Below the pieces are notes generated by a model. That model did no database searches. It saw only the letters and a list, made by a program, of their open reading frames with translations, and was not told the DNA's origin. Shown here in pieces: positions 18,936 to 28,669 of a stretch of 64,000 nt of DNA. Position 1 is the stretch's first letter. The number at the start of each line of letters is the position of its first letter. The translations under genes were made by a program, and so were the position numbers. Origin of the DNA: CAVZVZ01 sp963778895 (lineage in GTDB: Bacteria; Actinomycetota; Acidimicrobiia; Acidimicrobiales; Acidimicrobilacustridaceae); assembly GCA_963778895.1 (NCBI GenBank), contig CAVZVZ010000003.1:39364-103363 (forward strand). The letters are read 5' to 3'.

Positions 18936-20674
18936 ATGCCTGTACCCGAGAACACTCACGACTGCGCCACTTCGAGACTTCGAGCTCGAGGTCGTCGCGG
19001 GGGCCTGGCCTGCCGATATCAGCGGAGAGATGGTGTTCTCCAGCCCCGCAGAACGCCGGCGAGATGGACTACGCCATCTTCGACTGGGGCGCGATCTGCC
19101 GCCTCGCACTCGAGCCCGGCGCACGCGGAGCCGGTGCCGATCGCTTCGCCTGGCAGGCCCGGTCGATCCAGACGCCGGGCAAGCGCCTGTGGGACCGCAC
19201 GCCCGAGCAGTTCACGCCCAGCGGCGTCGGCTACGCCTCGCCGTTCGGCGCGGCCAACGCGTCGAACACCGCACCGCTCCCGTGGGGCGGCCGTCTCTAC
19301 ACGACCTGGGATGCGGGCCGCCCGGTCGAGCTGCACCCCGAGCACCCTCGAGTTCGTGGCCGAGGTCGGCCACCTCGACAGCTGGGGTGGCAGCTCGATG
19401 GAGATGCCGGGCGTGCTGCCGTTCCTCTTGTCGTCCGCGCACCCGGTCGCCGACCCGGAGCGCGACTGCCTCTGGACCGTGAAGCTCGACTTCGTGATGG
19501 AGCCGACGCTTCGGCATGCGCCCGGCGGTCGTCCGCTACGACCAAGCCGACGGCACGCGGGTGCGGCTACTGGCCGCTCGACGGGATCTGCTTCGGGGGC
19601 TCGACCCACACGGTGAGCCAGACCCGCGACTGGATCATCCTCGCCGACTCGGGCAACTTCAAACCCGATCCGGCTGAGATGTTCGGCGGCGAGCGAGCCC
19701 TGCACATCGACGACGAGGTGCGCGGTGTGGCTGATCCGCAAGGACCAGCTCGACGGCCTGGCGTCGGGCACCCCGGTGACGCCCGTCGCGCTCATGATGT
19801 CACCACCGACCGGACACTTCTACGCTCGCTGGGAGGACGCCGACGGCATCTCGGTGGTGTGGGAGGGCATGGACCTCATGGACCTCGGCTTCTACCTGCA
19901 AGCCCGACGACCTCGACGTCAACGGCAACCCCGTCGACCCGGCCATGGTCGGTCTCTACAACATGGCCATGGCCCCCGAGACGATCGTCGAGGTGCTGTT
20001 CGACCCCGACGTCGGGCAAGGCCATCGAGCAGGGGCATCTTCAACGAGGACTGGACCTTCAACCTCCAGCTCTCGGCCATGGACTGGAGCACCGAGGGCA
20101 TGACCAGCCCCGACGCTGCACCACGTCACCTATCAGGGTTGCCGACCCGGGCAACATCTCCGAGCGAGCGGCCCGCCTCTACGAGGGCCGCATCGACCTC
20201 GACCAGGTCGCGCGAGGAGACGCCCGGCGCGCTCTGCAGCTTCGAGCGCGGCAGCATGGAGCTGAAGGCCCGGTGGGAGTACCCGGACCTCGGCGACCAC
20301 ATCACGTCACCGACGTTCGCGCCGCGCAACGCGGGGAGCGACGCCTCTCGGAGCGCGTACGCCGGGAGGCGAGCCCGGCGGCCACGACGGCTACGTCGTG
20401 CAGCCGGTGCTGCAGCGACGACGGCTTCCGCGTCGAGGTCTTCGATGCCGCCGAACGTGGGCGCCGGTCCGATCGCCGTGCTCGACGGTGACGAACCGCG
20501 AGTGCGTCCCGCTGGTGCTGCACTCGGCGTGGATGCCGGCGTACGCACGAGCTGGTCGACGCCGAGCGCCTGCGATTCTCCGACGAGCTGAGCGACGAGC
20601 TGATGGCCTCGGTCCCCGACGAGCTCCACGACGCCATCCACGAAGTCGCCGCCGAGTGCAACCAGTTGCCCTGA
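18936..20674 (+). CDS. Carotenoid cleavage oxygenase family protein 1 (heavily frameshifted)
   Basis: About 570 residues when frames are joined. Recognisable segments in order: FELEVVAGAWPADISGEMVF; NTAPLPWGGRLYTTWDAGRP; LEFVAEVGHLDSWGGSS; FGGSTHTVSQTRDWIILADS; GHFYARWEDADGISVVWEGM; GGHDGYVVQPVL. These are the blades of the RPE65/CCD seven-bladed fold, with four candidate iron-binding His (in SSAHP, STHTV, TGHFY and GGHDG). The family cleaves C=C bonds of carotenoids, apocarotenoids or stilbenes with O2. The start is the ATG at 18936 behind a GGGGGG site. The frame breaks at about 14 points, at 20-300 bp spacing, all consistent with single extra bases. 17 bp separate it from the next gene. 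Confidence 0.8.
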
Positions 20675-20691
20675 CCCGACCGGAGCCCAGT

Positions 20692-22144
20692 ATGTCCAGC
20701 ACCTCCCATGTGGCCAGCCGCGTCACGAACGCCGCTCGACCAGCCGGACCTGCGCGGCAACCTCGCGCCGGTCGCCGACGAGCTCGACGTCGAGTCCTGC
20801 CCGGTGTCGGGCGAGATCCCCGAGGGACTGCGCCGGCAGCTTCGTGCGCAACGGTCCGAACCCGATGTTCGAGCCGCTCGGCCGCTACCACATGTTCGAC
20901 GGCGACGGCATGCTGCACGGCGTCACGTTCGAGCGACGACGGCGCGTCCTACCGCAACCGATGGATCCGATCACGGGGTCTGCGGGGCCGAGGCCGACCA
21001 GGGCCGCGCCGTGTATCCGGGGCTGAGCGAGGTGATGAACTTCCCCGACCGCGACGCTGGTCGGTGACGCCGGGCCGGTGAAGAACCCGGCCAACACCCA
21101 CATCATCCGCCACGCCGGCCGGTACCTCGCTCTCTGGGAGGGCGGGCTGCCGACCGAGGTGACCGCGTCGCTCGACACGGTCGGCGAGTACGACTTCGAC
21201 GGGCGGCTCGAGGGGCTCGATGACCGCCCATCCCCGGCTCGATCCCCGCACCGGCGAGATGTTCTTCTTCGCCTACTCGGTGTTCGAGCCCGTCATCCGC
21301 TACTACGTGGTCGACGCCGACGGAGTGCTGGTGCACCGCGCGACGATCGACGTGCCGGCGCCGGTGATGATGCACGACTTCGTCATCACCGAGCACCACG
21401 CGGTGTTCCTCGATTCGCCGATCGTGTTCGACATGGAGAACCTCGGCAAGGGTCCGATGGTGCAGTGGCGCCCCGAGAACGGCACCCGCATCGGGGTGCA
21501 TGCCCCGGCATCGGGACGGCCGACGACGTGCGCTGGTTCGAGATCGATCCCGGGCACGTGCAGCACTTCTGGAACGGCTGGGTGGACGGCGACCGCATCG
21601 AGTTCTCCGGAACGCGGTTCGACGCACCCCGACTTCGGCATCGACGCCACCGCGCCGCTCGACGAGTCGACGGCCGACCAACACCCCGCCCACCCGGCAC
21701 GCTTCTGGGTCGATCTCGCCGCGGGCAAGGCGGGCTGGGAGCAGATCGACGACCTCGGTGGCGACTTCGACCGGGTCAACGACGAGTTCAACGGCGTGCG
21801 CTCTCGCTATCACTACATGTCGGCCGCCGTCGGCCCGGGAGCGTCGCATCGGCGACTTCGACACCATCGTGAGGTACGACGATGCCAGACCGGCGCAGCG
21901 CCAGATCTGGAACGCCGGGCCCGAGCGGACACGTCGGCGAGAGCGTGTTCGCTCCCGATCCCGACGGGACGCGCCGAGGACGACGGGTGGCTGGTCAACG
22001 CCGTCTACGACTCGGCCACCGACGCGCACCGACGTCTGTGTGCTCGACGCCCACGATGTCGCCGCCGGACCCATCGCCACGGTGCACCTGCCCCAACGCA
22101 TGCCCTTCGGCTTCCACGCCAACTGGTTCCCGGCCGTTGGCTGA
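20692..22144 (+). CDS. Carotenoid cleavage oxygenase family protein 2 (heavily frameshifted)
   Basis: About 475 residues. This is a typical CCD: VRNGPNPMFEPLGRYHMFDG near the start; NTHIIRHAGRYLALWEGGLP (first iron His); MMHDFVITEHHAVFLDSP (second); HFWNGWVDGDRIEFSG (third); and PFGFHANWFPA at the end (fourth). Iron(II) held by four His catalyses oxidative C=C cleavage. The close match to bacterial lignostilbene and apocarotenoid dioxygenases does not fix the substrate. Frame breaks occur at about 9 points, each repaired by dropping one base. It lies directly behind CCD 1, so the pair is likely co-transcribed and may act in sequence or as a complex. Confidence 0.85.
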
Positions 22145-23187
22145 ACCATCCGAACGCGAGCACGGTCGCGTCAGGACTCGTGTCGCGATCCTCACGCTGG
22201 TGGCGATGGGGACCATGATCGCCTCTTCCTGCGACGCGTCATCGAGTTCGGAGACCGCGCCAACTCAGACGACGGAGCCCATCAGTGCGGGCTGCACGCG
22301 AACTCCAGCGGACGCCGAACCCACGCGAAGCCTCCACGTCGACATGGCGCTGCGCTCGTCGGGTCTCGACCGCACCTACGAGCAGTACGTGCCCGCGGGC
22401 TACGACGGGAAGCCGACGCCATTGGTCATCGACCTGCACGGGTACATGAGCGGAGCGCAGGGCCAGGCCATGATGAGCGACTTCGGGGCGTTCTCGGAGA
22501 ACGCCGGCTTCGTCGTGGCGACTCCGCAAGGCAACGGGCCGCTCCCCTACTGGAATGCCGTTCCCCACGCCGATCTCCCCGACGACGTGCAGTTCGTCTC
22601 GGACGTGATCGACGACGTCTCCAGCCGCGTGTGCGTCGACCCGACAGCGGGTGTACGTCGCCGGCCTGTCCAACGGTGCCTTCCTCACCTCGCTCGTTGC
22701 ATGCCGACTGGCCGACAAGGTTGCCGCCGTCGCCGCCGTGGCCGGGCTGCAGATGCCCTCAGATTGCTCGCCGTCGCGTCCCGTCCCGATCCTCGCGATC
22801 CACGGCACCGCCGATCAGTTCGTCGCCTTCGACGGTGGCCCGAACGTGGCGCTCAGTTCGTTGCCGTGGAACGCCGAGTCCACCCGGGCGTTCTCCGGGC
22901 TTCCCTTCGCGCCCGTCACGGACGCGTTGGGTGAGTGGGCAACGATCAACGGTTGCGCGAAACCGCCTCGCGACGAACGCGTCTCCCCGTCGGTGACGGT
23001 CGTGCGCTACGACGAGTGCCGCGAGGGATCAGCGGTAGAGCTCTTCGTCGTGGATGGCGGCGGCCACACGTGGCCGGGTAGCGCGTTCTCGAAGGCGAGC
23101 GAGTCGGTATTGGGCAACACCACCGACGAGATCAACGCCGACGAAGTGATCTGGCAGTTCTTCGATGCCCACCCGCTGTCGGGTTGA
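22137..23187 (+). CDS. Secreted PHB-depolymerase/LpqC-like esterase lipoprotein (one frameshift)
   Basis: About 345 residues of an alpha/beta hydrolase. The N-terminus reads RVRTRVAILTLVAMGTMIAS then Cys, a lipoprotein signal. The catalytic Ser is in VAGLSNGAFLTS, the Asp in HGTADQFV and the His in GGGHTWPG, the layout of LpqC/feruloyl-esterase-like proteins. The start is uncertain: a TTG at 22137 keeps the whole signal, while ATG at 22206 would shorten it badly. One extra base near 22,650 separates the two halves. It overlaps the end of CCD 2 and probably belongs to that unit, perhaps releasing an esterified substrate outside the cell. Confidence 0.8.
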
Positions 23188-23235
23188 CCCGAGTTCCACC
23201 GTGTCGTCTCGTCGCACACTTGCTACAGTCGTCGC

Positions 23236-23490
23236 ATGACCGAGATTGCCTCGCGTGAACTCAGGAACGCGACCCGATCGCTGCTCGACCGTGTCGAGGC
23301 CGGGGAGAGACTGACGATCACCGTCGATGGCCGCCCCGTGGCCGTACTCGCTCCTGTTGGGCGCCGACCTCGATGGATCGCCAAGCGCGAGTTCCTACCG
23401 ATGATGCTCGAGAACCAAGCCGATGCCGGCTTGACGGCCGAGCTACGGGCACTGGCCGGCGACACGACCGACGACCTGCCGCTGTCGTGA
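23236..23490 (+). CDS. Antitoxin of the Phd/YefM (VapB-like) type
   Basis: An 84-residue protein starting TEIASRELRNATRSLLDRVE and continuing ERLTITVDGRPVAVLAPVGR, the Phd/YefM fold that binds DNA as a dimer with its N-terminus and holds the toxin with its C-terminal tail. The GTG of the downstream PIN gene overlaps its stop by 4 nt, the standard arrangement for a toxin-antitoxin operon. The antitoxin dimer is expected to repress its own promoter. Confidence 0.87.
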   Translation: MTEIASRELRNATRSLLDRVEAGERLTITVDGRPVAVLAPVGRRPRWIAKREFLPMMLENQADAGLTAELRALAGDTTDDLPLS

Positions 23491-23873
23491 GCCGAGGCCT
23501 TGCCAACACCTCGATCTTCATCGCTCGAGAAAGCGGCCGACCACTCGATGCCGGCGCGCTGCCCGACGAGCTCGCGGTGTCGATCATCACGATCGGCGAA
23601 CTCCGCGCCGGAGTCCTGGTGGCAGACACGGTCGAGGCGCGGGATCGTCGGCTCCGTACCTTGACGGCCGCGCTCGAACTCGATCCCATTCCCGTCGACG
23701 AAAACGTTGCGGCGCAGTGGGCGCGGCTCCGCGTGCTGTTGCGAGACAACCGCCAGCGCATGCCGGTGAACGACTCGTGGATCGCGGCTACGGCAATGGC
23801 GCACGGGGTCCCCGTCATCACGCAGGACGACGACTTCCCCACGGTGGAAGGGCTCACCGTCACCCGCGTCTGA
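23487..23873 (+). CDS. PIN domain (VapC-like) toxin with an altered active-site residue
   Basis: A 128-residue PIN-fold ribonuclease. It starts at GTG 23487 (GTGA overlap with the antitoxin). Conserved acidic positions are seen in TIGELRAGV (Glu), VNDSWIAATA (Asp) and ITQDDDF (Asp). The first metal-binding Asp, normally in a (L/V)xDTS motif, is Asn here: LANTSIFIA. That residue is usually essential for cleaving RNA, so the toxin may be inactive unless this is a base-call error (GAC to AAC). Partner of the upstream antitoxin. Confidence 0.85.
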   Translation: MSRGLANTSIFIARESGRPLDAGALPDELAVSIITIGELRAGVLVADTVEARDRRLRTLTAALELDPIPVDENVAAQWARLRVLLRDNRQRMPVNDSWIAATAMAHGVPVITQDDDFPTVEGLTVTRV

Positions 23874-23930
23874 CGATCCCCCCTCATCCTCGACGCGAGG
23901 GCGACGAAGGAGTGATGTCGAGGGCACGGT

Positions 23931-24671
23931 TCAGTGGTCGGCGGCGACGAGGGTGGGGTTGGCGTAGTCAGTGTTGTCGATCACCACATCGGCTCTCGCT
24001 CTGGGGTCGACCTCGCCGACATAGATTTGCTCACCGATCTGGTAGCGATCCCGATGGAGCCGCTCGGCTTCATCTCTGCCCTCCAAATGCGTGTCCCGCT
24101 CGATCCCGCGAGCCACCGCCAAACCCTGAGGAACATCGAGCCAGATTCTGAAGTCCCAGAACTCGTCGTACTCGGGTCGCATCCCGAACACCGAATCGAC
24201 GACCAGCACCGCGTCGGTCGGAGCGTGAACGGTGACGCTGCGATGGTCCTCACCCGTCAACGGGTCATGGGCGCACAGCACAACGACTCCCGAACCATCC
24301 GGTCCTGCAGGCTCGAGCAGGAGTTCGCGGGCGGACTCGAAGTCCGGCGCGTTGCGGTAGTAGCCCTCGCCACTCGTGCGGTCGTAGCCCTTCTCCCGAG
24401 CATCACGCCACGGCTGCTTGAAGTCGTCGAAGGACGCCCTCATCGTCGGACGTCCGCGTCGGCGTACTGCAGCAGCGAGCTCATGGGCAAAGCTCGTCTT
24501 TCCGCTTGCCGTGTACCCGTCGACAACGACCCGAAGCCTCCCGCGATGAATCGAGACGATGCGACGAGCGACCGCATCGAGCAACTGAGACCGTGCGCTC
24601 GAAGCAGGCGCCGGAGTCGGCTGGCTCCACGACGACACCGATGCAAACGCTTCTACGCTCATTGGCTTCAT
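23931..24671 (-). CDS. P-loop kinase, uridine kinase-like
   Basis: A 246-residue protein with Walker A in VVVDGYTASGKTSFAHEL (about residues 47-64), then RASFDDFKQPW, which resembles the uridine kinase/phosphoribulokinase substrate loop with its paired Asp. Later landmarks are VLVVDSVFGMRPEY (Walker B-like) and RIWLDVPQGLAVARGIERD. It would phosphorylate a nucleoside or similar small molecule in the cytosol. It converges on the toxin gene. Two Met (first and fourth residues) could be the start. Often annotated as uridine kinase; the real substrate is not established. Confidence 0.8.
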   Translation of the reverse strand: MKPMSVEAFASVSSWSQPTPAPASSARSQLLDAVARRIVSIHRGRLRVVVDGYTASGKTSFAHELAAAVRRRGRPTMRASFDDFKQPWRDAREKGYDRTSGEGYYRNAPDFESARELLLEPAGPDGSGVVVLCAHDPLTGEDHRSVTVHAPTDAVLVVDSVFGMRPEYDEFWDFRIWLDVPQGLAVARGIERDTHLEGRDEAERLHRDRYQIGEQIYVGEVDPRARADVVIDNTDYANPTLVAADH

Positions 24672-24767
24672 CCTGCCCGATCGTGCACACCCACACCGCC
24701 CCGAACGCGGGTTGGCGGTGAAGGCCGAGACGTTCCTTGCGGAGGTCCCGGATCACTTCGAGTCGAC

Positions 24768-25611
24768 TCACCAGTCCGCTTTGGGATTGGGCGGGAAGAG
24801 CCGGTCGCGCTCCTGGGCCAGTCGGTCACAATCCCAGTCGGCATCGACGCGCAGCCAGATCACGGGGTTCCGCGCCGAGTCGTCGATCTGCTTCCAGTTC
24901 GTTTTTGACAGGAACACTGGGTTGCTCGCGCCCAGGATCAACTGCTCGGATCGGTCGGTGATGGACCCGGCGAGGCGATCGGGGCTCTGCTGGGTGAGGT
25001 CGTAGGCAAAGATCTCGCGGCGCGCCAGGTAGATGTCGCCCTGCAGTTCATCACTTACCTTCACGCCGCGACGTGACCCCCGGGTTTCCGTCGCCGTCGG
25101 CGTCGAAGATGCGCGGGTCGTTCGGGTCGGTCGGGAGTTCCTCGCTGGCGGGATTGTCGATCTTGATGCCGATGGCCGTCGGCGTCGCCGGTCGAACCAC
25201 GTGCAGCTTCCCGTCGACCTCAGTCACCTCGACCGGCGTGGCGACGGGCACGATCGCGCGCGTCGCGGCGTCGGAGATCGTGATCTCGATGTTCTGGTCG
25301 CTCCCGGCATCCGCGTGACAGAAGCGCATCTGGTTCCACAACTGACCATCTCGTAGCTCGAGGTCGGAGAATCCGGTGCTGATGATCAACGTCTTCATGG
25401 CCGCGTCCTGATAGGCCACGACATCGAAGTGGGCCCAGCGTCCGACCAGTTCTTCTGCCCCTGCCGGCAGTTCGGTCACGTCGGTCGGGGCACCCGGGCC
25501 CGATGTCGCGGGAGCCGCTCCGTCGGTGTCCGACGAGCACCCGGTGGCAACCAAGGCCGTGACGAACGCCACCGCCAGCACCCATCGGATCAATCCTGTT
25601 GGTCGTCGCAT
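24768..25611 (-). CDS. Lipoprotein with DxDGDGxPGVT motif, split by one extra base
   Basis: Two reading frames form one protein of about 280 residues. The first 186 codons begin with a lipoprotein signal (VLAVAFVTALVATGC) and run to IFDADGDGNPGVT, a calcium-loop-like motif, where the frame hits a stop. The second frame resumes at once with VKVSDELQGDIYLARREIFA and continues for about 95 codons. Secreted proteins with the DxDGDGxPGVT motif normally continue with such a (V/I)Y(L/V)xxR strand, and removing one base near 25,068 joins the two. Function unknown; located on the outer face of the membrane. It is divergent from the 25.8 kb operon, with two operator copies between them. Confidence 0.7.
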
Positions 25612-25655
25612 CGAGGGTCGTCTCTCCTTGCGCGGAGCCTGTGGGCCGTCCAGAG

Positions 25656-25670
25656 GTGAACACTGTAAAC
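25656..25670. promoter_or_regulatory. 15-bp palindromic operator, copy 2
   Basis: GTGAACACTGTAAAC, 45 bp upstream of the lipoprotein start on the minus strand. It differs from the 18868 copy at 3 positions. Confidence 0.65.
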
Positions 25671-25723
25671 CACACCGACGCTGGGCCTGCGGCGACCCCG
25701 CGGATCAGGAACCGGCGAGGCTG

Positions 25724-25738
25724 GTAAACACTGTTCAT
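25724..25738. promoter_or_regulatory. 15-bp palindromic operator, copy 3
   Basis: GTAAACACTGTTCAT, 43 bp upstream of the GTG that starts the 25.8-30.9 kb operon. It differs from the 18868 copy only at the last base. Confidence 0.7.
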
Positions 25739-25780
25739 GCTCCGGCGACGCGGACTTACGGGTGAGGAGAGAAATCAGCT

Positions 25781-27132
25781 GTGGTGACAGACCCGGTCGG
25801 GATGCTCGTCGCCGGCGGCTCGGTCATCTCCGGCACGCGGCGACGCGCCTTCGGCCCCGACCGACGTGTTCGTCCAGGGCGACGTCATCGTGGCGGTGGG
25901 CGACGGCGCCCGTGGCCTGGCGCTACGGCCGCGGGCCCGACCGTCGAGCACCTCGACGCCACCGGGCTCACCGTCATGCCCGGGCTGATCGACGCGCACT
26001 GCCACATCTCCTTCGGCGAACCGGCCAGCAACGACGAGCTGTTCTTCCATCGTGACCAATCGACCGCGGCGACTGCTGGCCGCCTTCAACGTGCAGAAGC
26101 TGCTGCTGGCAGGCGTCACCGGTTTCCTCGACGCCGACTGCCTGTGGAACCTGGGCCCGGCCCTGCGCGACAGCATCGAGGCGGGGATCGTCGAAGGACC
26201 GCGGATGACCGCCGGGATGAACGCGCTGCTCACCGCGGCCGGAGGCACCGCCGGCCGACTGATCCCCGACTCGGGCACCGCGGCCTACGCCCATGTCATG
26301 GGCGACCGGGACGAGATGGTTCGCACCACCCGCCAGCAGATCAAGTACGGCGCCGACTGGGTCAAGATCCACGTCACCGGGTCGCTCCCGAACCACACCG
26401 GCGAGCTGACCGTGTGGACCATCGACGAGCTCCGCGCGGTCACCGACACCGCGCACGACCTCGACACCCCCACCATCGCCCACTGCCGCAACGCCGACGC
26501 CACGCGCCTGGCCGCCGAAGCCGGCGTGGACCTGATCCTGCATGCCAGCTTCATCGACGAGCGAGCGCTCGAGGCCGTGGTCGAGGCCGGGTGCGCCATC
26601 GCTCCCGACGTTCACGTTCCTCGCCAACCTGGCCGACCACGGCGCGCAAGGTCGGCGGCGCCAGCACACAGATCGACATGTTCCGGGGCGAGATCGAGGC
26701 CACCGCGACGATGTTGCGGGCGGCGCACGATGCCGGCGTCCCGATCCTCGTCGGGCTCCGAGAGCGGGTTCGCGCTCACGCCGTACGGCCACTGGCACGC
26801 ACGCGAGATGGAGGTGCTGGTGGAGGCCATGGGCCTGACGCCGCTCGAGGCGATCCGCTGCGCCACCTACAACGGGGCCCGGGCCCTGCGCATGGACGAA
26901 GGCACGGTCGGGGTGGTTGCGGACGGCGCCGCCGCCGACCTGTTGGTGGTGCGCGGCGACCCGTCGCTCGACGTGGCGCGTGCTCGGCGACCGGTCGAAC
27001 CTGTGTCACGTCATCTCTCGAGGTCGAGCGGTCGATCTCGACCGACCGTGGCCCGAGCGAAGCCCGCTCCCCGGCGAGAAGGTCGGCCAGTGGGCCACCG
27101 AGCTGCTGACGTGGGAGAAGGCCAACCGATGA
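25781..27132 (+). CDS. Amidohydrolase, imidazolonepropionase-like (frameshifted)
   Basis: About 445 residues of a metal-dependent amidohydrolase. The HxH metal pair is in PGLIDAHCHISFGEP, the bridging Lys in GADWVKIHVTGS, and further His in TIAHCRNADA and DLILHASFID; the C-terminus has LTPLEAIRCATYNGARAL, usual for the family. The GTG start at 25781 has GAGGAG about nine nt upstream. Breaks fall near 25,840, 25,900, 26,050, 26,610, 26,650, 26,760 and 26,985, all single extra bases. It ends in an ATGA overlap with the SDR gene. First gene of a five-gene coupled operon under the 25724 operator. The amide or cyclic substrate is unknown. Confidence 0.8.
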
Positions 27133-27931
27133 CCCGCAGCGTCGTGGTCAGCGGTGCAGGCCAAGGCCTGGGAGCCGCCATCGCGCAGGCCGCCGCGGAT
27201 GTCGGGTGGCGGGTCGGGGTCCTCGATCGGGATCGAAGACGCCGCGGCGCGCATCGCGGCCGGCATCGGTGAACGGGCCGTCATGCTCGCCGCCGACACC
27301 ACGGTGGAGGCCGAGGTCGACCGGGCCCTCGAAAGGTTTGCCGACGTCATAGGTCGGCCAGCGCCTGATGGCCTTGGTCGCCAACGCGGGCATCGTGCGG
27401 TTCGGTCCACTCGCCACCGTCGCCGTCGAAGACTGGCGCGCCGTCGTCGACGTGAACCTGACCGGCACCTTCATCACCAGCCGCGCCGTGGCCCGGCGCA
27501 TGATCGCCGCCGTGACCGGAGGGTCGATCGTCACGATCACCTCCATGAACGGTGTCGCCCCCGGCCCCAACGCGGGCGCCTATGGCGCGACCAAGGCAGG
27601 GATCGCGATGCTCACCAAGCAGATGGCGCTGGAGTGGGGTCCGCATCAGATCCGCTGCAACGCGGTGGCCCCCGGGTTGATCGACGCTGGTATGTCGGAG
27701 CCGATCTATGCCGACGACGACATCCGACGCCAACGCTCCGGCCGGGTACCGCTCGGGCGCCTCGGCACCGCTCAGGACGTGGCCGACGTGGTCCTGTTCC
27801 TGCTGTCCGACGAGGCCGCGTACGTCAGCGGCACGGAGCTGCTCGTGGACGGCGGGGTGACGTCGAGCGTCATCAGCACGCTGCCCCGACCCCGCAGTGT
27901 CGACACCGTCGGGTCCGCCGAGGACAACTGA
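27129..27931 (+). CDS. Short-chain dehydrogenase/reductase (frameshifted)
   Basis: About 265 residues. The NAD(P)-binding GxxxGxG shows in VVVSGAGQGLGAAIAQAAAD; NAG is in LVANAGIVRFGPL; the catalytic Ser is in TITSMNGVAPGP and the YxxxK in GAYGATKAGIAML; the C-terminal DGG is in LLVDGGVTSS. Oxidises or reduces an alcohol/ketone. ATG 27129 overlaps the upstream stop by 4 nt. Breaks near 27,230 and 27,360 are single extra bases; the last 187 codons are clean. Confidence 0.85.
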
Positions 27932-27937
27932 CTCGCC

Positions 27938-28669
27938 GTGGCCACCAACCTCGTTGATCTCGGGCGGGCCGATCCACGACTTCGAGGCGACCAGCGCCGC
28001 CCTGGAGGAGGTGCTCGCCGATCGCGGGGGTGCAGTCGACGATCTTCGACGATCCCCACGAGGCACTGGTCACGCTCGCCGAACATCCTGACTCGTGGGA
28101 CCTCGTCACCGTGAACGCGCCTGCACTGGCAGATCGAGTCCGAACGCCATGCCCACCTGCGGGACCGGTGGGCCTTCACGCTGCGCGACGACGAAGCGGA
28201 GACCATCGAGCGCCACGTGCGCACGGGCGGCGGCCTCTTGGCGTGTCACACTGCGGCGCATCTGCTTCGACGGCAACCCGCGATGGGCCGCATGCATCGG
28301 CGCCACCTGGAACTGGGATCGGTCGTCGCACCCTCCCGAGGGTCCGGTGCTCGTCTCGCCCACACCGGCGGGACGGGACCATCCGCTGACCGCCGGCATC
28401 GACGAGTTCACGATCGTCGACGAGATCTACGGCTTCCTCGACCAGGAGTCCGACCTCGAGGCGCTGCTCACCAGCCGCCACGGTGACACCGACCACCCGG
28501 TGCTGTGGGCGCGCACCGTCGGCCGAGGTCGGGTGGTGACCGACCTGCTCGGACACGACGCGTCGGCGATGGCGCACTCCGACCACCGCGAGATCCTGCG
28601 GCGCGCGGCGCTCTGGCTGACGCGCGCCGCCGACCACGAGCCTCGACCGGGAGCAACACGACGCCATGA
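27938..28669 (+). CDS. ThuA-like protein (frameshifted)
   Basis: About 240 residues. The joined frames give LISGGPIHDFEATSAALEEV at the start, then SWDLVTVN, RTGGGLLACHTAAICFD, and WAACIGATWNWDRSSHPPEG, the signature of the ThuA (trehalose utilisation) family, a class I glutamine-amidotransferase-like fold. ThuA relatives take part in sugar and other catabolic pathways but their chemistry is poorly known. The GTG start is at 27938; the end is inferred as a TGA overlapping the P450 start by 4 nt, after two more extra bases. Its presence between an SDR and a P450 is unusual. Confidence 0.72.

Noticed and set aside
24440..24771. Minus- and plus-strand frames around the kinase start
   Set aside because: They are alternative-frame shadows of the P-loop kinase N-terminus and its upstream region.
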